NCBI GenBank assembly: GCA_900552155.1
Contig: URYU01000030.1
Span: forward strand, 1 to 15,180
DNA from: an uncultured Collinsella sp.
GTDB lineage: Bacteria; Actinomycetota; Coriobacteriia; Coriobacteriales; Coriobacteriaceae
Direction of reading: 5' to 3'
Length of the DNA: 15,180 bases
The stretch's first letter is position 1. Every line of letters starts with the position of its first letter. Position numbers and translations under genes: made by a program. Positions 7,211 to 13,545 of this stretch are shown one piece after another. The notes under the pieces are model-generated. The model worked only from the letters and a program-made list of their open reading frames with translations, had not been told where the DNA came from and made no database searches.

Positions 7211-7361
7211 GCAAAAAGAAAGCCTCCGAACCAGAAGGTTCGGAGGCTGTTATTCCCGTTATTTCGCTGATGGCTTTGCTCTATGGCGACGCCGAAACAG
7301 TATCAGGCGGTACTCAACGGTATCAAAACGCGAGTTCAGAAGCCAGTTCCCGTTATTCCCA
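7211..7361 (-). repeat. Repeat copy B (~150 bp), partner of copy A
   Basis: Imperfect copy of 5283-5432, in the same orientation. On the minus strand it starts at TGGGAATAA and contains one open frame, NWLLNSRFDTVEYRLILF followed by a basic tail ending AKPSAK-stop, whose counterpart in copy A is broken by a stop and a length change. It ends at a perfect terminator hairpin. It lies just downstream of the LysR gene and cuts into the yjdF remnant. Confidence 0.7.
7221..7249 (-). terminator. Intrinsic terminator (copy B), downstream of the LysR gene
   Basis: AGCCTCCGAACC (7221-7232) pairs perfectly with GGTTCGGAGGCT (7238-7249) around a 5-base loop. On the minus strand it is followed by TTTCTTTTTGC. 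It probably ends lysR transcripts. Confidence 0.82.
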
Positions 7362-7390
7362 TAGGCATAAGCGCATCTGTTCGCGATTGC

Positions 7391-8290
7391 CTATCGATGC
7401 TCTGCCTCGAGCGCGGCAGACACCGCATCGAGGAACTCCCGCACATGGTCTGCGGGGTGCGACGAATGAAGCAGCCCGTAAGACACGAGACAGTCCCAAT
7501 CGGTAGGGACGGTTTTGAGCATGGGGTGGACGTTGGCCCACAACGGCAGCGTCGCAAGCGCGAGGTCCTCGTTCGCGCCGCGATTGAACACCTCCGCCCG
7601 ATATTGCGGGAAGTCTACGAGCGCGATTTGAGGATGATGCAAGAGTATCTCGTCGCGCACGCGGTCGATTTCGGCGTTCCAGCCCCGGCGTATAAGCATA
7701 AGACTGTGATTGTGGAGGTCGTCGAATGTGACGATGTCGCGTTTGGCGAGTTCGTTGTCGACGGGAACGGCGCACCAGAGCGGCTCGCGCGAGAGCTCGA
7801 GGCCCAGGCACCCGCGCTCTTTAAGAAAGGCATCGTCGAAAATCCCCGCCACGATATCCATGTCTTGCCCGAGGTTCGCCAAACCGCGCGCCGACGAGGG
7901 TGTGTTTTCAAACGTGCCCACCTGAAGGCTCATGCCAGGGCAACGATCCTTCACCTTCGGCCACAGCTTCGTGAGCGGCGTGCTGGGCGTCATGAGCGAC
8001 ACTCCCACGCGGATGATGCGCTTCTCTCCACGCTCGGCGATGCGGGCGCGTGCGATTGATTCTTGAGAGTACTGCACGATATGGCGGGCGTCGGCGAGCA
8101 GCGACCTGCCTGCTCGCGTAAGCGAAAGCCCCTGATGCGATCGGTGGAACAGCGTAAGGCCTAGCCGCGACTCCAGCAGGTTCATCTGTTTGATGACGGC
8201 CGTGGGCGTGATGAAGGACTCTTGTGCCGCTTTGGAGAAGCTGCCCGCCTCCGCCACGCGGATGAAAGTGTCAAGCTGTGGGTTGTACAT
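7391..8290 (-). CDS. LysR-family transcriptional regulator
   Basis: 299 residues, typical LysR length. The N-terminal winged helix is complete: LDTFIRVAEAGSFSKAAQES, FITPTAVIKQMNLLESRLGL, LFHRSHQGLSLTRAG. The rest is the two-lobed effector domain, with RVGVSLMTPSTP as its first strand. I start at the ATG at 8290, with AGGAGG (8295-8300) four bases upstream; a GTG at 8305 would put the ribosome binding site inside the gene. It is divergent from aldo/keto reductase 1 with about 130 bases between them, the usual LysR arrangement, so it probably controls the AKR-AKR-adh cluster. The inducer is unknown. Confidence 0.92.
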   Translation of the reverse strand: MYNPQLDTFIRVAEAGSFSKAAQESFITPTAVIKQMNLLESRLGLTLFHRSHQGLSLTRAGRSLLADARHIVQYSQESIARARIAERGEKRIIRVGVSLMTPSTPLTKLWPKVKDRCPGMSLQVGTFENTPSSARGLANLGQDMDIVAGIFDDAFLKERGCLGLELSREPLWCAVPVDNELAKRDIVTFDDLHNHSLMLIRRGWNAEIDRVRDEILLHHPQIALVDFPQYRAEVFNRGANEDLALATLPLWANVHPMLKTVPTDWDCLVSYGLLHSSHPADHVREFLDAVSAALEAEHR

Positions 8291-8319
8291 CGATCCTCCT
8301 GTCACGCATTATGTGCCGT

Positions 8320-8338
8320 ATATACCCCATGGTTATAT
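8320..8338. promoter_or_regulatory. Candidate LysR operator
   Basis: An imperfect 19-bp palindrome, ATATAcCCcatGGtTATAT, lies in the divergent lysR/AKR intergenic region. It contains a T-N11-A core (8323 and 8335), the general LysR-box pattern. Its position, between the two start codons and close to lysR, fits an autoregulatory and activating site. The assignment rests on symmetry and position only. Confidence 0.5.
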
Positions 8339-8419
8339 CCATCATTCCAACGTGAACTTCTCGCACGTCAGCAAACGCCGTAGCCTTGTATTCGAAAAGT
8401 CACCATTAAGGAGGAGACC

Positions 8420-9268
8420 ATGGAGTATCTGAAGCTCAACAACGACGTAGAGATGCCCATCGAAGGTTTGGGCACTTTCCTCATGACCCCGGCCGAGGCC
8501 GAAGCAGCCGCAACCGCCGCGCTCGCGGCTGGCTACGAGCATATCGACAACGCCAACGCCTACATGAACGAGCGCGCCGTGGGCCGTGCCATCGCCAAGA
8601 GCGGCATCGCGCGCGCCAAGATCTACGTCTCCACCAAGCTCTGGCCGAGCGTCTACGGCGCGGGCATGCCGGCGGTGGACGCCACGCTCCAGCGCCTGGG
8701 GCTCGACTACGTCGACATGCTCATCCTGCACCAGCCGGTAGGCGACTACCTGGCCGCGTGGCGCACGATGGAGGAGGCGTACCGCGCGGGCAAGGTGCGC
8801 GCCCTCGGCCTCTCCAACTTCCCGCAAGACAAGATCGCCGAGGTCATCGAGGTCGCCGACATCAAGCCGCAGCTCGTGACCGTTGAGTGCCACCCCTACC
8901 ACGCCCAGCGCGACCTACGCGCCTACCTCGCGCCGTACGGCACGGTGATCGAGGCGTGGTACCCGCTCGGCCACGGCGACAAAGGTCTTCTGGAGGAGCC
9001 CGTCTTCGTCGCTCTCGCCGAGAAGCACGGCAAGACCCCGGCCCAAGTGATCCTGCGCTGGCACGTGCAGATGGGCACCTCCATCATCCCCGGCTCCAAG
9101 AACCCCGCCCACATCGCCGACAACGCGAACATCTTCGACTTCTCCCTCACCGAAGACGAGATGGCCGAGATTGCCAAGCTCGACGGGACCATGACCTACT
9201 ACGCCGCCACTGAGGAAGCACTCGCGGGCTACCTGGCCATACGCCCCGATTTCGACGCGCAGGAGTAG
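8420..9268 (+). CDS. Aldo/keto reductase 1
   Basis: 282 residues, AKR superfamily, single (beta/alpha)8 barrel that reduces aldehydes or ketones with NADPH in the cytoplasm. The catalytic tetrad is complete: Asp43 and Tyr48 (HIDNANAYMNE), Lys73 (STKLW), His104 (LILHQP). The cofactor-binding tail is IIPGSKNPAHIADNANIF. It is of the AKR5/YvgN (2,5-diketo-gluconate reductase-like) type, a group with broad substrate range including methylglyoxal. The ATG has AAGGAGGAG upstream. First gene of the cluster divergent from lysR; a flavodoxin remnant and a second AKR follow. Confidence 0.93.
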   Translation: MEYLKLNNDVEMPIEGLGTFLMTPAEAEAAATAALAAGYEHIDNANAYMNERAVGRAIAKSGIARAKIYVSTKLWPSVYGAGMPAVDATLQRLGLDYVDMLILHQPVGDYLAAWRTMEEAYRAGKVRALGLSNFPQDKIAEVIEVADIKPQLVTVECHPYHAQRDLRAYLAPYGTVIEAWYPLGHGDKGLLEEPVFVALAEKHGKTPAQVILRWHVQMGTSIIPGSKNPAHIADNANIFDFSLTEDEMAEIAKLDGTMTYYAATEEALAGYLAIRPDFDAQE

Positions 9269-9282
9269 CGCTCAGACGATAA

Positions 9283-9474
9283 CGGACCAACCAAGCCGCC
9301 GCCGAAGACCAGCCGACTGTCGAGGACGAGCCCGCCGCAGTGCCCACTGCAGACGGCAACGTCCTCGTGGCCCACTACACGGCACAGGGCCACACCGCTG
9401 CCGCAGCTCAGACCATCGCCGACGAGCTCGGCCCCGATCTCTTTGAGGTGACGCCTAGAACCCGCGGGTTATAA
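9283..9474 (+). pseudogene. Flavodoxin remnant
   Basis: In one frame this stretch reads an acidic, Ala/Pro-rich linker and then NVLVAHYTAQGHTAAAAQTI and ADELGPDLFEVTP before a TAA. That is the first strand, FMN phosphate loop (T-x-G-x-T type, here TAQGHT) and first helix of a flavodoxin, often secreted or lipid-anchored in these bacteria behind such a linker. There is no start codon with a ribosome binding site, no signal sequence, and everything after the first 40 residues of the domain is gone. The frame begins right after a TAA at 9280. I read it as a doubly truncated pseudogene left between the two aldo/keto reductases, whose homologs often neighbour flavodoxins. Confidence 0.65.
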
Positions 9475-9579
9475 CCCCGTGCGCACCCCAGCGTTATAGA
9501 ACCCTCACCAACGGAAACTTCCGCCGGCGCGGCGCCCCTCGTATGGTGGATATGTCAAGTTGCGAGAAAGGAAGGCACC
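9475..9579 (+). other. Leader region of aldo/keto reductase 2
   Basis: About 105 bases with no gene. Just before it is a perfect 12-bp palindrome AACCCGCGGGTT (9459-9470), overlapped by GGTTATAACC, which could be a decayed terminator or operator. A TATAGA (9494-9499) could be a -10 but no -35 is convincing. AAAGGAAGG lies before the ATG at 9580. Confidence 0.4.
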
Positions 9580-10431
9580 ATGGACTACATCACCTTGAAC
9601 AACGGCGTCAGGATGCCGCAGCTCGGCTTCGGCGTGTACCAGATCCCGGACGCCGCGGAATGCCAGCGCGCCGTGGAGGACGCGCTCTCGGTCGGCTACC
9701 GGCTGCTCGACACGGCCGCGAGCTACGGCAACGAAGAGGCGGTCGGGGCCGCCATTCGTGCGAGCGGCCTGCCGCGCGACGAGGTGTTCGTGACGACCAA
9801 GCTGTGGATGTCGGATGTGAGCTACGAGGGGGCCAAGCGCGGCTTCGACGCGTCGCTCAAGCGGCTGGGGCTCGACTACGTCGACCTCTATCTCATCCAT
9901 CAGCCGTTCGGCGACGTCTTCGACGCGTGGCGCGCCATGGAGGAGCTCTACGAGCAGGGCGTTATCCGCGCCATAGGCACAGCTAACTTCTACCCCGATC
10001 ACCTCGCAAACCTCATCTCGTTCAACCGCATCGCCCCCGCCGTGAACCAAGTCGAGTGCAACGTGTTCTTCCAGCAGCGCGACGCACAGGAGTATATGGC
10101 CGGCAAGGAGGTAGCCATGGAGGGCTGGGCACCCTTTGCGGAGGGCAGAAACGACCTCTTCCGCAACGAGGTCCTCGCTCGCATCGGCGAGGCGCACGGC
10201 AAGACGGTCGCCCAGATCGTGTTGCGCTGGCTGCTGCAGCGCGGTGTGGTCTGTATCCCTAAGAGCACGCACCGCGATCGCATGGAACAAAACTTCGACG
10301 TCTTCGACTTCGCGCTGGGCGACGACGAGATGGTCGCCATCGCCGCGCTCGACACCGGTCGCAGCGCGTTCTTCGACCACCACGACCCCGCCACCATCGA
10401 ATGGATGTCCGGGCTCGTGCGCAACGTGTAG
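9580..10431 (+). CDS. Aldo/keto reductase 2
   Basis: 283 residues, again a full-length AKR barrel with an intact tetrad: Asp44 and Tyr49 ([15 protein letters not shown]), Lys74 (VTTKLW), His107 (YLIHQP). The cofactor tail is [20 protein letters not shown]. It resembles AKR1 in length and general fold but differs clearly in sequence, so it is an old paralog rather than a recent duplication. Shine-Dalgarno GGAAGG lies upstream of the ATG at 9580. The gap to the following alcohol dehydrogenase is 44 bases, so the two are probably co-transcribed. NADPH-dependent aldehyde or ketone reduction is established for the family; the substrate is unknown. Confidence 0.93.
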   Translation: MDYITLNNGVRMPQLGFGVYQIPDAAECQRAVEDALSVGYRLLDTAASYGNEEAVGAAIRASGLPRDEVFVTTKLWMSDVSYEGAKRGFDASLKRLGLDYVDLYLIHQPFGDVFDAWRAMEELYEQGVIRAIGTANFYPDHLANLISFNRIAPAVNQVECNVFFQQRDAQEYMAGKEVAMEGWAPFAEGRNDLFRNEVLARIGEAHGKTVAQIVLRWLLQRGVVCIPKSTHRDRMEQNFDVFDFALGDDEMVAIAALDTGRSAFFDHHDPATIEWMSGLVRNV

Positions 10432-10475
10432 ACGAGCGGTCAGACCGCACTGATAACTTACTAGGAGGAATTGCC

Positions 10476-11639
10476 ATGAACTCATTCACGTACGACTACC
10501 CGGTCAGGAACTACTTCGGCGAGGGGGCCATGGACCAGGCACTCGACGCCGAGATGGGTGCCATGGGCAAGACAGTGATGCTCGCCTACGGCGGAGGCTC
10601 GGTCAAGCGGACCGGCGTCTACGGCCACGTGGTCGATACGCTCACGAGCGCGGGCAAGCGCGTGGTGGACTTCGGCGGCATCATGCCCAACCCGACCTAC
10701 GAGAAGTGCCAGGAGGGCGCCGCGCTCGCACGCGAGGAGCAGGTCGACTTCATTCTCTCCGTCGGCGGCGGGTCGGTCTTCGACTGCTGCAAGGTGGTCT
10801 CCGCGCAGGCGATGCTTGACGAGGACATCGAGACGTTCGAGCACGCCGACGGCAAGATGCCGAGCTCGTTCATCCCCATGGGATGCATCGTTACGCTCTC
10901 CGGCACGGGCGCCGAGCAGAACAACGGCGCCGTCATCACCAACGAGGAGACGCACGTGAAGGGCGCCTATCTGGGGGCGATGCCCATGTGGGCGGCGCTC
11001 GACCCGGCGCTCACGCTCACCGTACCGCACGCGCAGTTCATGAGCGGCGCGTTCGACACGCTCTCGCACTGCATGGAGAGCTATTTCGGAAGCCCGCGCG
11101 GACGCAACGCCACCGACGACATCAATCTCGCCATCCAGCGTAACGTCATCCGCAACATGCGGATCATCGCCGGCGACAATCAGAACCTCGAGGCGCTCAG
11201 CGAACTCGTATACGACTCCGCCATGGCCGAGAACGGCGTGCTCAAGATCGGCAAGTCAACGGACTTCCAGGCGCACATGATCCAGCACCAGTACGGCGCG
11301 TACACCCACACCAACCACGGAATGGGCCTCGCGGTCATCCACCCTGCGCTCTACCGCCACCTGGCCCCCGAGGCGCCCGCGCAGTTCGCCCGCTGGGCGC
11401 GCGTGGTGGGGGGCGGCGACGCCTAGGGCAAAGACGACCTTACGGTGGCGCTCGAGGGCATCGACCGCCTGCAGACGTTCATCGGCGAGATGGGGCTTCC
11501 CACGAGCTTCGCCGAGATGGGCTCCGACGCGTCCGACGAGACGCTGCACAAGGTTGCGAACACCTGCGCGCTCACCGGCGGCTGCGCCAAGAAACTGGAG
11601 CGCAGTGAGGTGTTCCAGATTCTGACCGAGTGCCTCTAG
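10476..11639 (+). pseudogene. YqhD-type iron/zinc alcohol dehydrogenase interrupted by an in-frame TAG
   Basis: From the ATG at 10476 (AGGAGG seven bases upstream) the frame encodes group III (iron-containing) alcohol dehydrogenase, YqhD/butanol-dehydrogenase type. Metal ligands fall at Asp194, His198 (FDTLSH), His267 and His281, the numbers known for E. coli YqhD. Dinucleotide loops are YGGGSV (38-43) and VGGGSVFD (96-103). Codon 317 (11424-11426) is TAG; the same frame then continues GKDDLTVALEGIDRLQ to a TAG at 11637-11639. The total, 387 codons, equals YqhD length. The truncated 316-residue product keeps all ligands but loses the C-terminal helices. Either a recent nonsense mutation (for example GAG to TAG), a sequencing error, or readthrough; the first two are likelier. 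In the family it reduces aldehydes with NADPH. Confidence 0.85.
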
Positions 11640-11680
11640 ATAGGTGGTGGGTCCCGATCCGCCCGCGCCGAAGAAAACGG

Positions 11681-11711
11681 GAAGGCTCCTCGTTTTTCTC
11701 GAGGAGCCTTC
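11681..11711 (+). terminator. Intrinsic terminator after the AKR/adh cluster
   Basis: GAAGGCTCCTCG (11681-11692) pairs perfectly with CGAGGAGCCTTC (11700-11711) around a T-rich loop, followed by TGAGTTTTT. It lies 42 bases after the adh stop and closes the cluster. On the minus strand a CCCGTTTTC tail gives weaker bidirectional potential. Confidence 0.9.
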
Positions 11712-12261
11712 TGAGTTTTTGCCCGATTGTGAAACCATGTGGCTTGCAGGTGCGGCGGTTGCGAAACGCCCCCATCGGTCGCCATCGGAACCGTACGAAA
11801 CCGTATGAAAAACAAGAGCAAATGTCCAATTACTATTCCCACTCGATGGCGTCGGTTCTGCCGTCCCGTCACTCCAGTTACACCCAGTTTTCGGCATCGA
11901 CACGGAACGCGTGCCGCCGAATGACGCGATGTCGCGTTTCGTCGGCTTCGGGGACAAAAGCTGGGACAACCTCAAACTCTTTTTTCAAACTCAGGGCTTT
12001 GAGTTTTTGTTTTTGTCCCAAAGTGCGCGGCGGGTCGCCTTTGGAGGCTCGATGGCGCCGAAAACGCCCGTTTTGAAACTCAACCGCCCTTTTGCCCGCA
12101 AGCCGCCAGCTGCAATCGCAAGTGAATTAACGCGGGTGGCTTGCGCGCCATTTGCAAAACCCCAGGTCGCAGGTCTTCGCCATTCGTGAACAAAGTGAGT
12201 AGTCTCAGGTGGCTTGCTTATGAGTTGGCGAACGGGCCTTCAGGATTCAGGGCAAACATGC
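11712..12261. other. Non-coding stretch with nested hairpins
   Basis: No gene is convincing here; the open frames are low-complexity. The stretch holds the copy C motif and a structured segment at 11963-12019: GGGACAA occurs at 11952-11958 and 11963-11969 and can pair with TTGTCCC (12013-12019), enclosing AAACTCA-GGGCTT-TGAGTTT (11987-12006), which is followed by TTGTTTTTG. This could be an intrinsic terminator or part of a small RNA. The remainder, to 12261, shows nothing I can name. Confidence 0.4.
11833..11845 (-). repeat. Copy C of CTATTCCCACTCG (gene-end-like motif)
   Basis: The 13 bases CTATTCCCACTCG are identical to 5420-5432 in repeat copy A. On the minus strand the local sequence reads Asp-Ala-Ile-Glu-Trp-Glu-stop, closed by an upstream TGA eleven codons before the stop, so only a scrap of a coding end remains. 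A terminator (11681-11711) follows at a similar distance as in copy A. The -IEWE-stop end resembles that of GMP synthase (guaA), a known integration hotspot; this identity is tentative. Confidence 0.45.
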
Positions 12262-12270
12262 TGGTAGAAT
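12262..12270 (+). promoter_or_regulatory. Extended -10 promoter for the Abi gene
   Basis: TGGTAGAAT is an extended -10 element (TG-N-TAGAAT). No good -35 lies 16-18 bases upstream, which extended -10 promoters tolerate. The start codon of the Abi gene follows 33 bases later. The same TGGTAGAATAG string is the -10 of the small-RNA promoter at 13255-13265. Confidence 0.5.
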
Positions 12271-12302
12271 AGGATTCTCAAATCAATGACAGGAGACCGA
12301 GC

Positions 12303-13265
12303 ATGGCCGAACCCCACGATAGGAAGCCGATCCTCACGATCGAGCAGCAGATAGAGCACCTCAAGCAGAAGGGCGTAGCCTTCGAACTGTGTTCCGAGGA
12401 AGAGGCCGCGGACTACCTGCGCGACAAGTGCAACTTCTTCAAGCTCGCATCCTACCGCAAACTCTTCTCGAAATACGAGGGAGGCCCGCGCGACGGCCGC
12501 TACGTAGACCTCGACTTCGGCCAGCTGCGCCTGCTCGCGGCGCTCGACCAGGAGCTGCGCCACGCCCTGCTCGGCATGACGCTCGACATCGAGCATTTCC
12601 AGAAGGTGACACTGCTTCGCGAGATGGAGGACCGTGGAGAGGACGGCTACGCCATCGTGGCCGACTACATGGCATCGCTTACCACTGCAAACAGGGAGTA
12701 CCGCCTGCGCGAGCTCAAGATGAGCGGCCGCAGCCCCTACAGCTCGAGCCTCTACGCGAAGTACTCCGGCGACATGCCTGCCTGGGCCTTCCTTGAGCTC
12801 ACCTCGTTCGGCACCCTCATCGACTTCGTGCGCTTCTGCGCCAGGCGATGGGGCGACAGGCGCCTCGAGGCCTCCCACTACGACCTCAAGCGCGTGAAGT
12901 CCGTCCGCAACTGCGCCGCGCACGGCTCGTGCCTGATCAACTGCTTCGCCGAGAGGGGCGCCGCCCGGGGCTCGGCGTCCAGCGGCGTCTCCCGAAGGGT
13001 CGCCGCCGTGGGGATTCCCAAGGCGACCAGGAGGAAGTGGATGGGGAATACGGCCATGCAGGAGGTCGCGACCGTGCTCGTGGCGCACTCCGGCTTGGTA
13101 CCCGAGGGCTCCTCGCGCTCGCGCGCCGCATCCGAGCTCGCCGAGATGTTCGCCAGGGCCGACGGCGAAACCGAGGCGCTGCCCGACAAGGGGCCCGACG
13201 CCGCAGCTCGCTCCGCGCTCGAGTTCCTTCGCAGGTTGACAGAATCGCTCGGGTTGGTAGAATAG
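12303..13265 (+). CDS. Abi_2 (AbiD/AbiF-like) abortive-infection protein, HEPN RNase
   Basis: 320 residues. The N-terminus, LTIEQQIEHLKQKGVAF then DYLRDKCNFFKLASYRKLF, is characteristic of the Abi_2 family (AbiD/AbiF of lactococcal plasmids). Near the middle, VKSVRNCAAHGS contains R202-N-C-A-A-H207, the R-x4-6-H catalytic motif of HEPN-superfamily RNases, to which Abi_2 is assigned. The motif PAWAFLELTSFGTLIDF just before it is also typical. The Ser/Arg/Ala-rich stretch after residue 215 is less conserved. AGGAGA (12291-12296) precedes the ATG. Family knowledge points to phage-triggered RNA cleavage that halts growth. Two structured small-RNA units follow immediately, and their first promoter overlaps the last ten codons, so the RNAs may control this protein. 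Confidence 0.88.
   Translation: MAEPHDRKPILTIEQQIEHLKQKGVAFELCSEEEAADYLRDKCNFFKLASYRKLFSKYEGGPRDGRYVDLDFGQLRLLAALDQELRHALLGMTLDIEHFQKVTLLREMEDRGEDGYAIVADYMASLTTANREYRLRELKMSGRSPYSSSLYAKYSGDMPAWAFLELTSFGTLIDFVRFCARRWGDRRLEASHYDLKRVKSVRNCAAHGSCLINCFAERGAARGSASSGVSRRVAAVGIPKATRRKWMGNTAMQEVATVLVAHSGLVPEGSSRSRAASELAEMFARADGETEALPDKGPDAAARSALEFLRRLTESLGLVE
13236..13263 (+). promoter_or_regulatory. Strong promoter inside the Abi gene end, driving small-RNA unit 1
   Basis: A perfect -35, TTGACA (13236-13241), 16 bases, and TAGAAT (13258-13263) preceded by TGG. The whole promoter lies in the last codons of the Abi gene (from ..Leu-Thr-Glu to Val-Glu-stop). Predicted start is near 13270, five to ten bases before the first hairpin of unit 1. 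Confidence 0.75.
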
Positions 13266-13269
13266 CCTG

Positions 13270-13332
13270 CAGATAGCAAAACCTTCACGGTTTTAGGGGC
13301 GGACTTGCGCAAGCGACTCTGCCCTATTTTTA
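13270..13332 (+). ncRNA. Small-RNA unit 1 downstream of the Abi gene
   Basis: A compact structured element. Hairpin 1: AAAACC (13278-13283), loop TTCAC, GGTTTT (13289-13294). Hairpin 2: GGGGCGGA (13296-13303) pairs over 8 bp, with two G-U, to TCTGCCCT (13318-13325), enclosing the palindrome CTTGCGCAAG (13304-13313) and a CGAC bulge. ATTTTTATA follows as a terminator tract. The layout (own promoter, two helices, T-run) is that of an independent small transcript of about 60 bases. It recurs as unit 2. By position it is a candidate RNA partner or antitoxin of the HEPN Abi protein; an abiF RNA motif has been described near such genes, which I recall but have not compared. Confidence 0.65.
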
Positions 13333-13370
13333 TATTCACTCGCTATAGGAGACGGATGATACCTGGGTCA

Positions 13371-13398
13371 ATGACAGAACTGAGAAGCCCGGAATAAT
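13371..13398 (+). promoter_or_regulatory. Promoter for small-RNA unit 2
   Basis: ATGACA (13371-13376), 16 bases, AATAAT (13393-13398): each hexamer has one mismatch to consensus. Spacing and distance to the first hairpin match those of unit 1, and both share TGACAGAA at the -35 and GG before the -10. Confidence 0.65.
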
Positions 13399-13404
13399 GG
13401 AGCC

Positions 13405-13467
13405 AGTTAGAAACCCTCGGGTTTGCGGGGCGGGATCATGAGAGCGATTCTGCCCTATTTTTTTCCT
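13405..13467 (+). ncRNA. Small-RNA unit 2 (diverged tandem copy of unit 1)
   Basis: Same architecture as unit 1. Hairpin 1: AAACC (13411-13415), tetraloop CTCG, GGTTT (13420-13424). Hairpin 2: GGGGCGGGA (13427-13435) pairs over 9 bp with TTCTGCCCT (13448-13456). Then ATTTTTTT. The 3' block AGCGAYTCTGCCCTATTTTT is shared with unit 1, while the internal loop changed from CTTGCGCAAG to TCATGAGA, and the 5' loop from TTCAC to CTCG. Stems kept with changed loops argue for selection on structure rather than chance repetition. Confidence 0.65.
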
Positions 13468-13530
13468 CCGTCTGCCCCAACCAAGTAGTTCGAAGATAGC
13501 CTGTAGGTGTCCTCGTGGGCGCCTTTTATA

Positions 13531-13545
13531 ATATGAGCAGGACAT
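13531..13545 (+). repeat. Left inverted repeat of the IS110-type element
   Basis: ATATGAGCAGGACAT; its exact reverse complement is at 15060-15074. Confidence 0.85.

Noticed and set aside
10401..10475. Earlier start for the alcohol dehydrogenase overlapping aldo/keto reductase 2
   Set aside because: The ATG at 10476 has AGGAGG at good spacing and gives YqhD numbering for all four metal ligands.
9505..10485. Minus-strand open frame of 326 codons opposite aldo/keto reductase 2
   Set aside because: Antisense shadow; the plus strand has a complete catalytic tetrad and a good ribosome binding site.
11424..11426. TAG recoded as an amino acid (pyrrolysine or programmed readthrough)
   Set aside because: Nothing in the window supports it, other genes here also end in TAG, and the family does not use it; nonsense mutation or base error is simpler.
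12240..13088. Long minus-strand open frame opposite the Abi gene (282 codons)
   Set aside because: It is the antisense of a well-supported gene; composition is dominated by Ala/Arg/Gly/Val, no family resemblance, no ribosome binding site. GC-rich coding DNA gives such frames.
13236..13467. CRISPR-like array
   Set aside because: Only two units, about 135 bases apart, diverged and with promoters and terminators; no uniform repeats or spacers.
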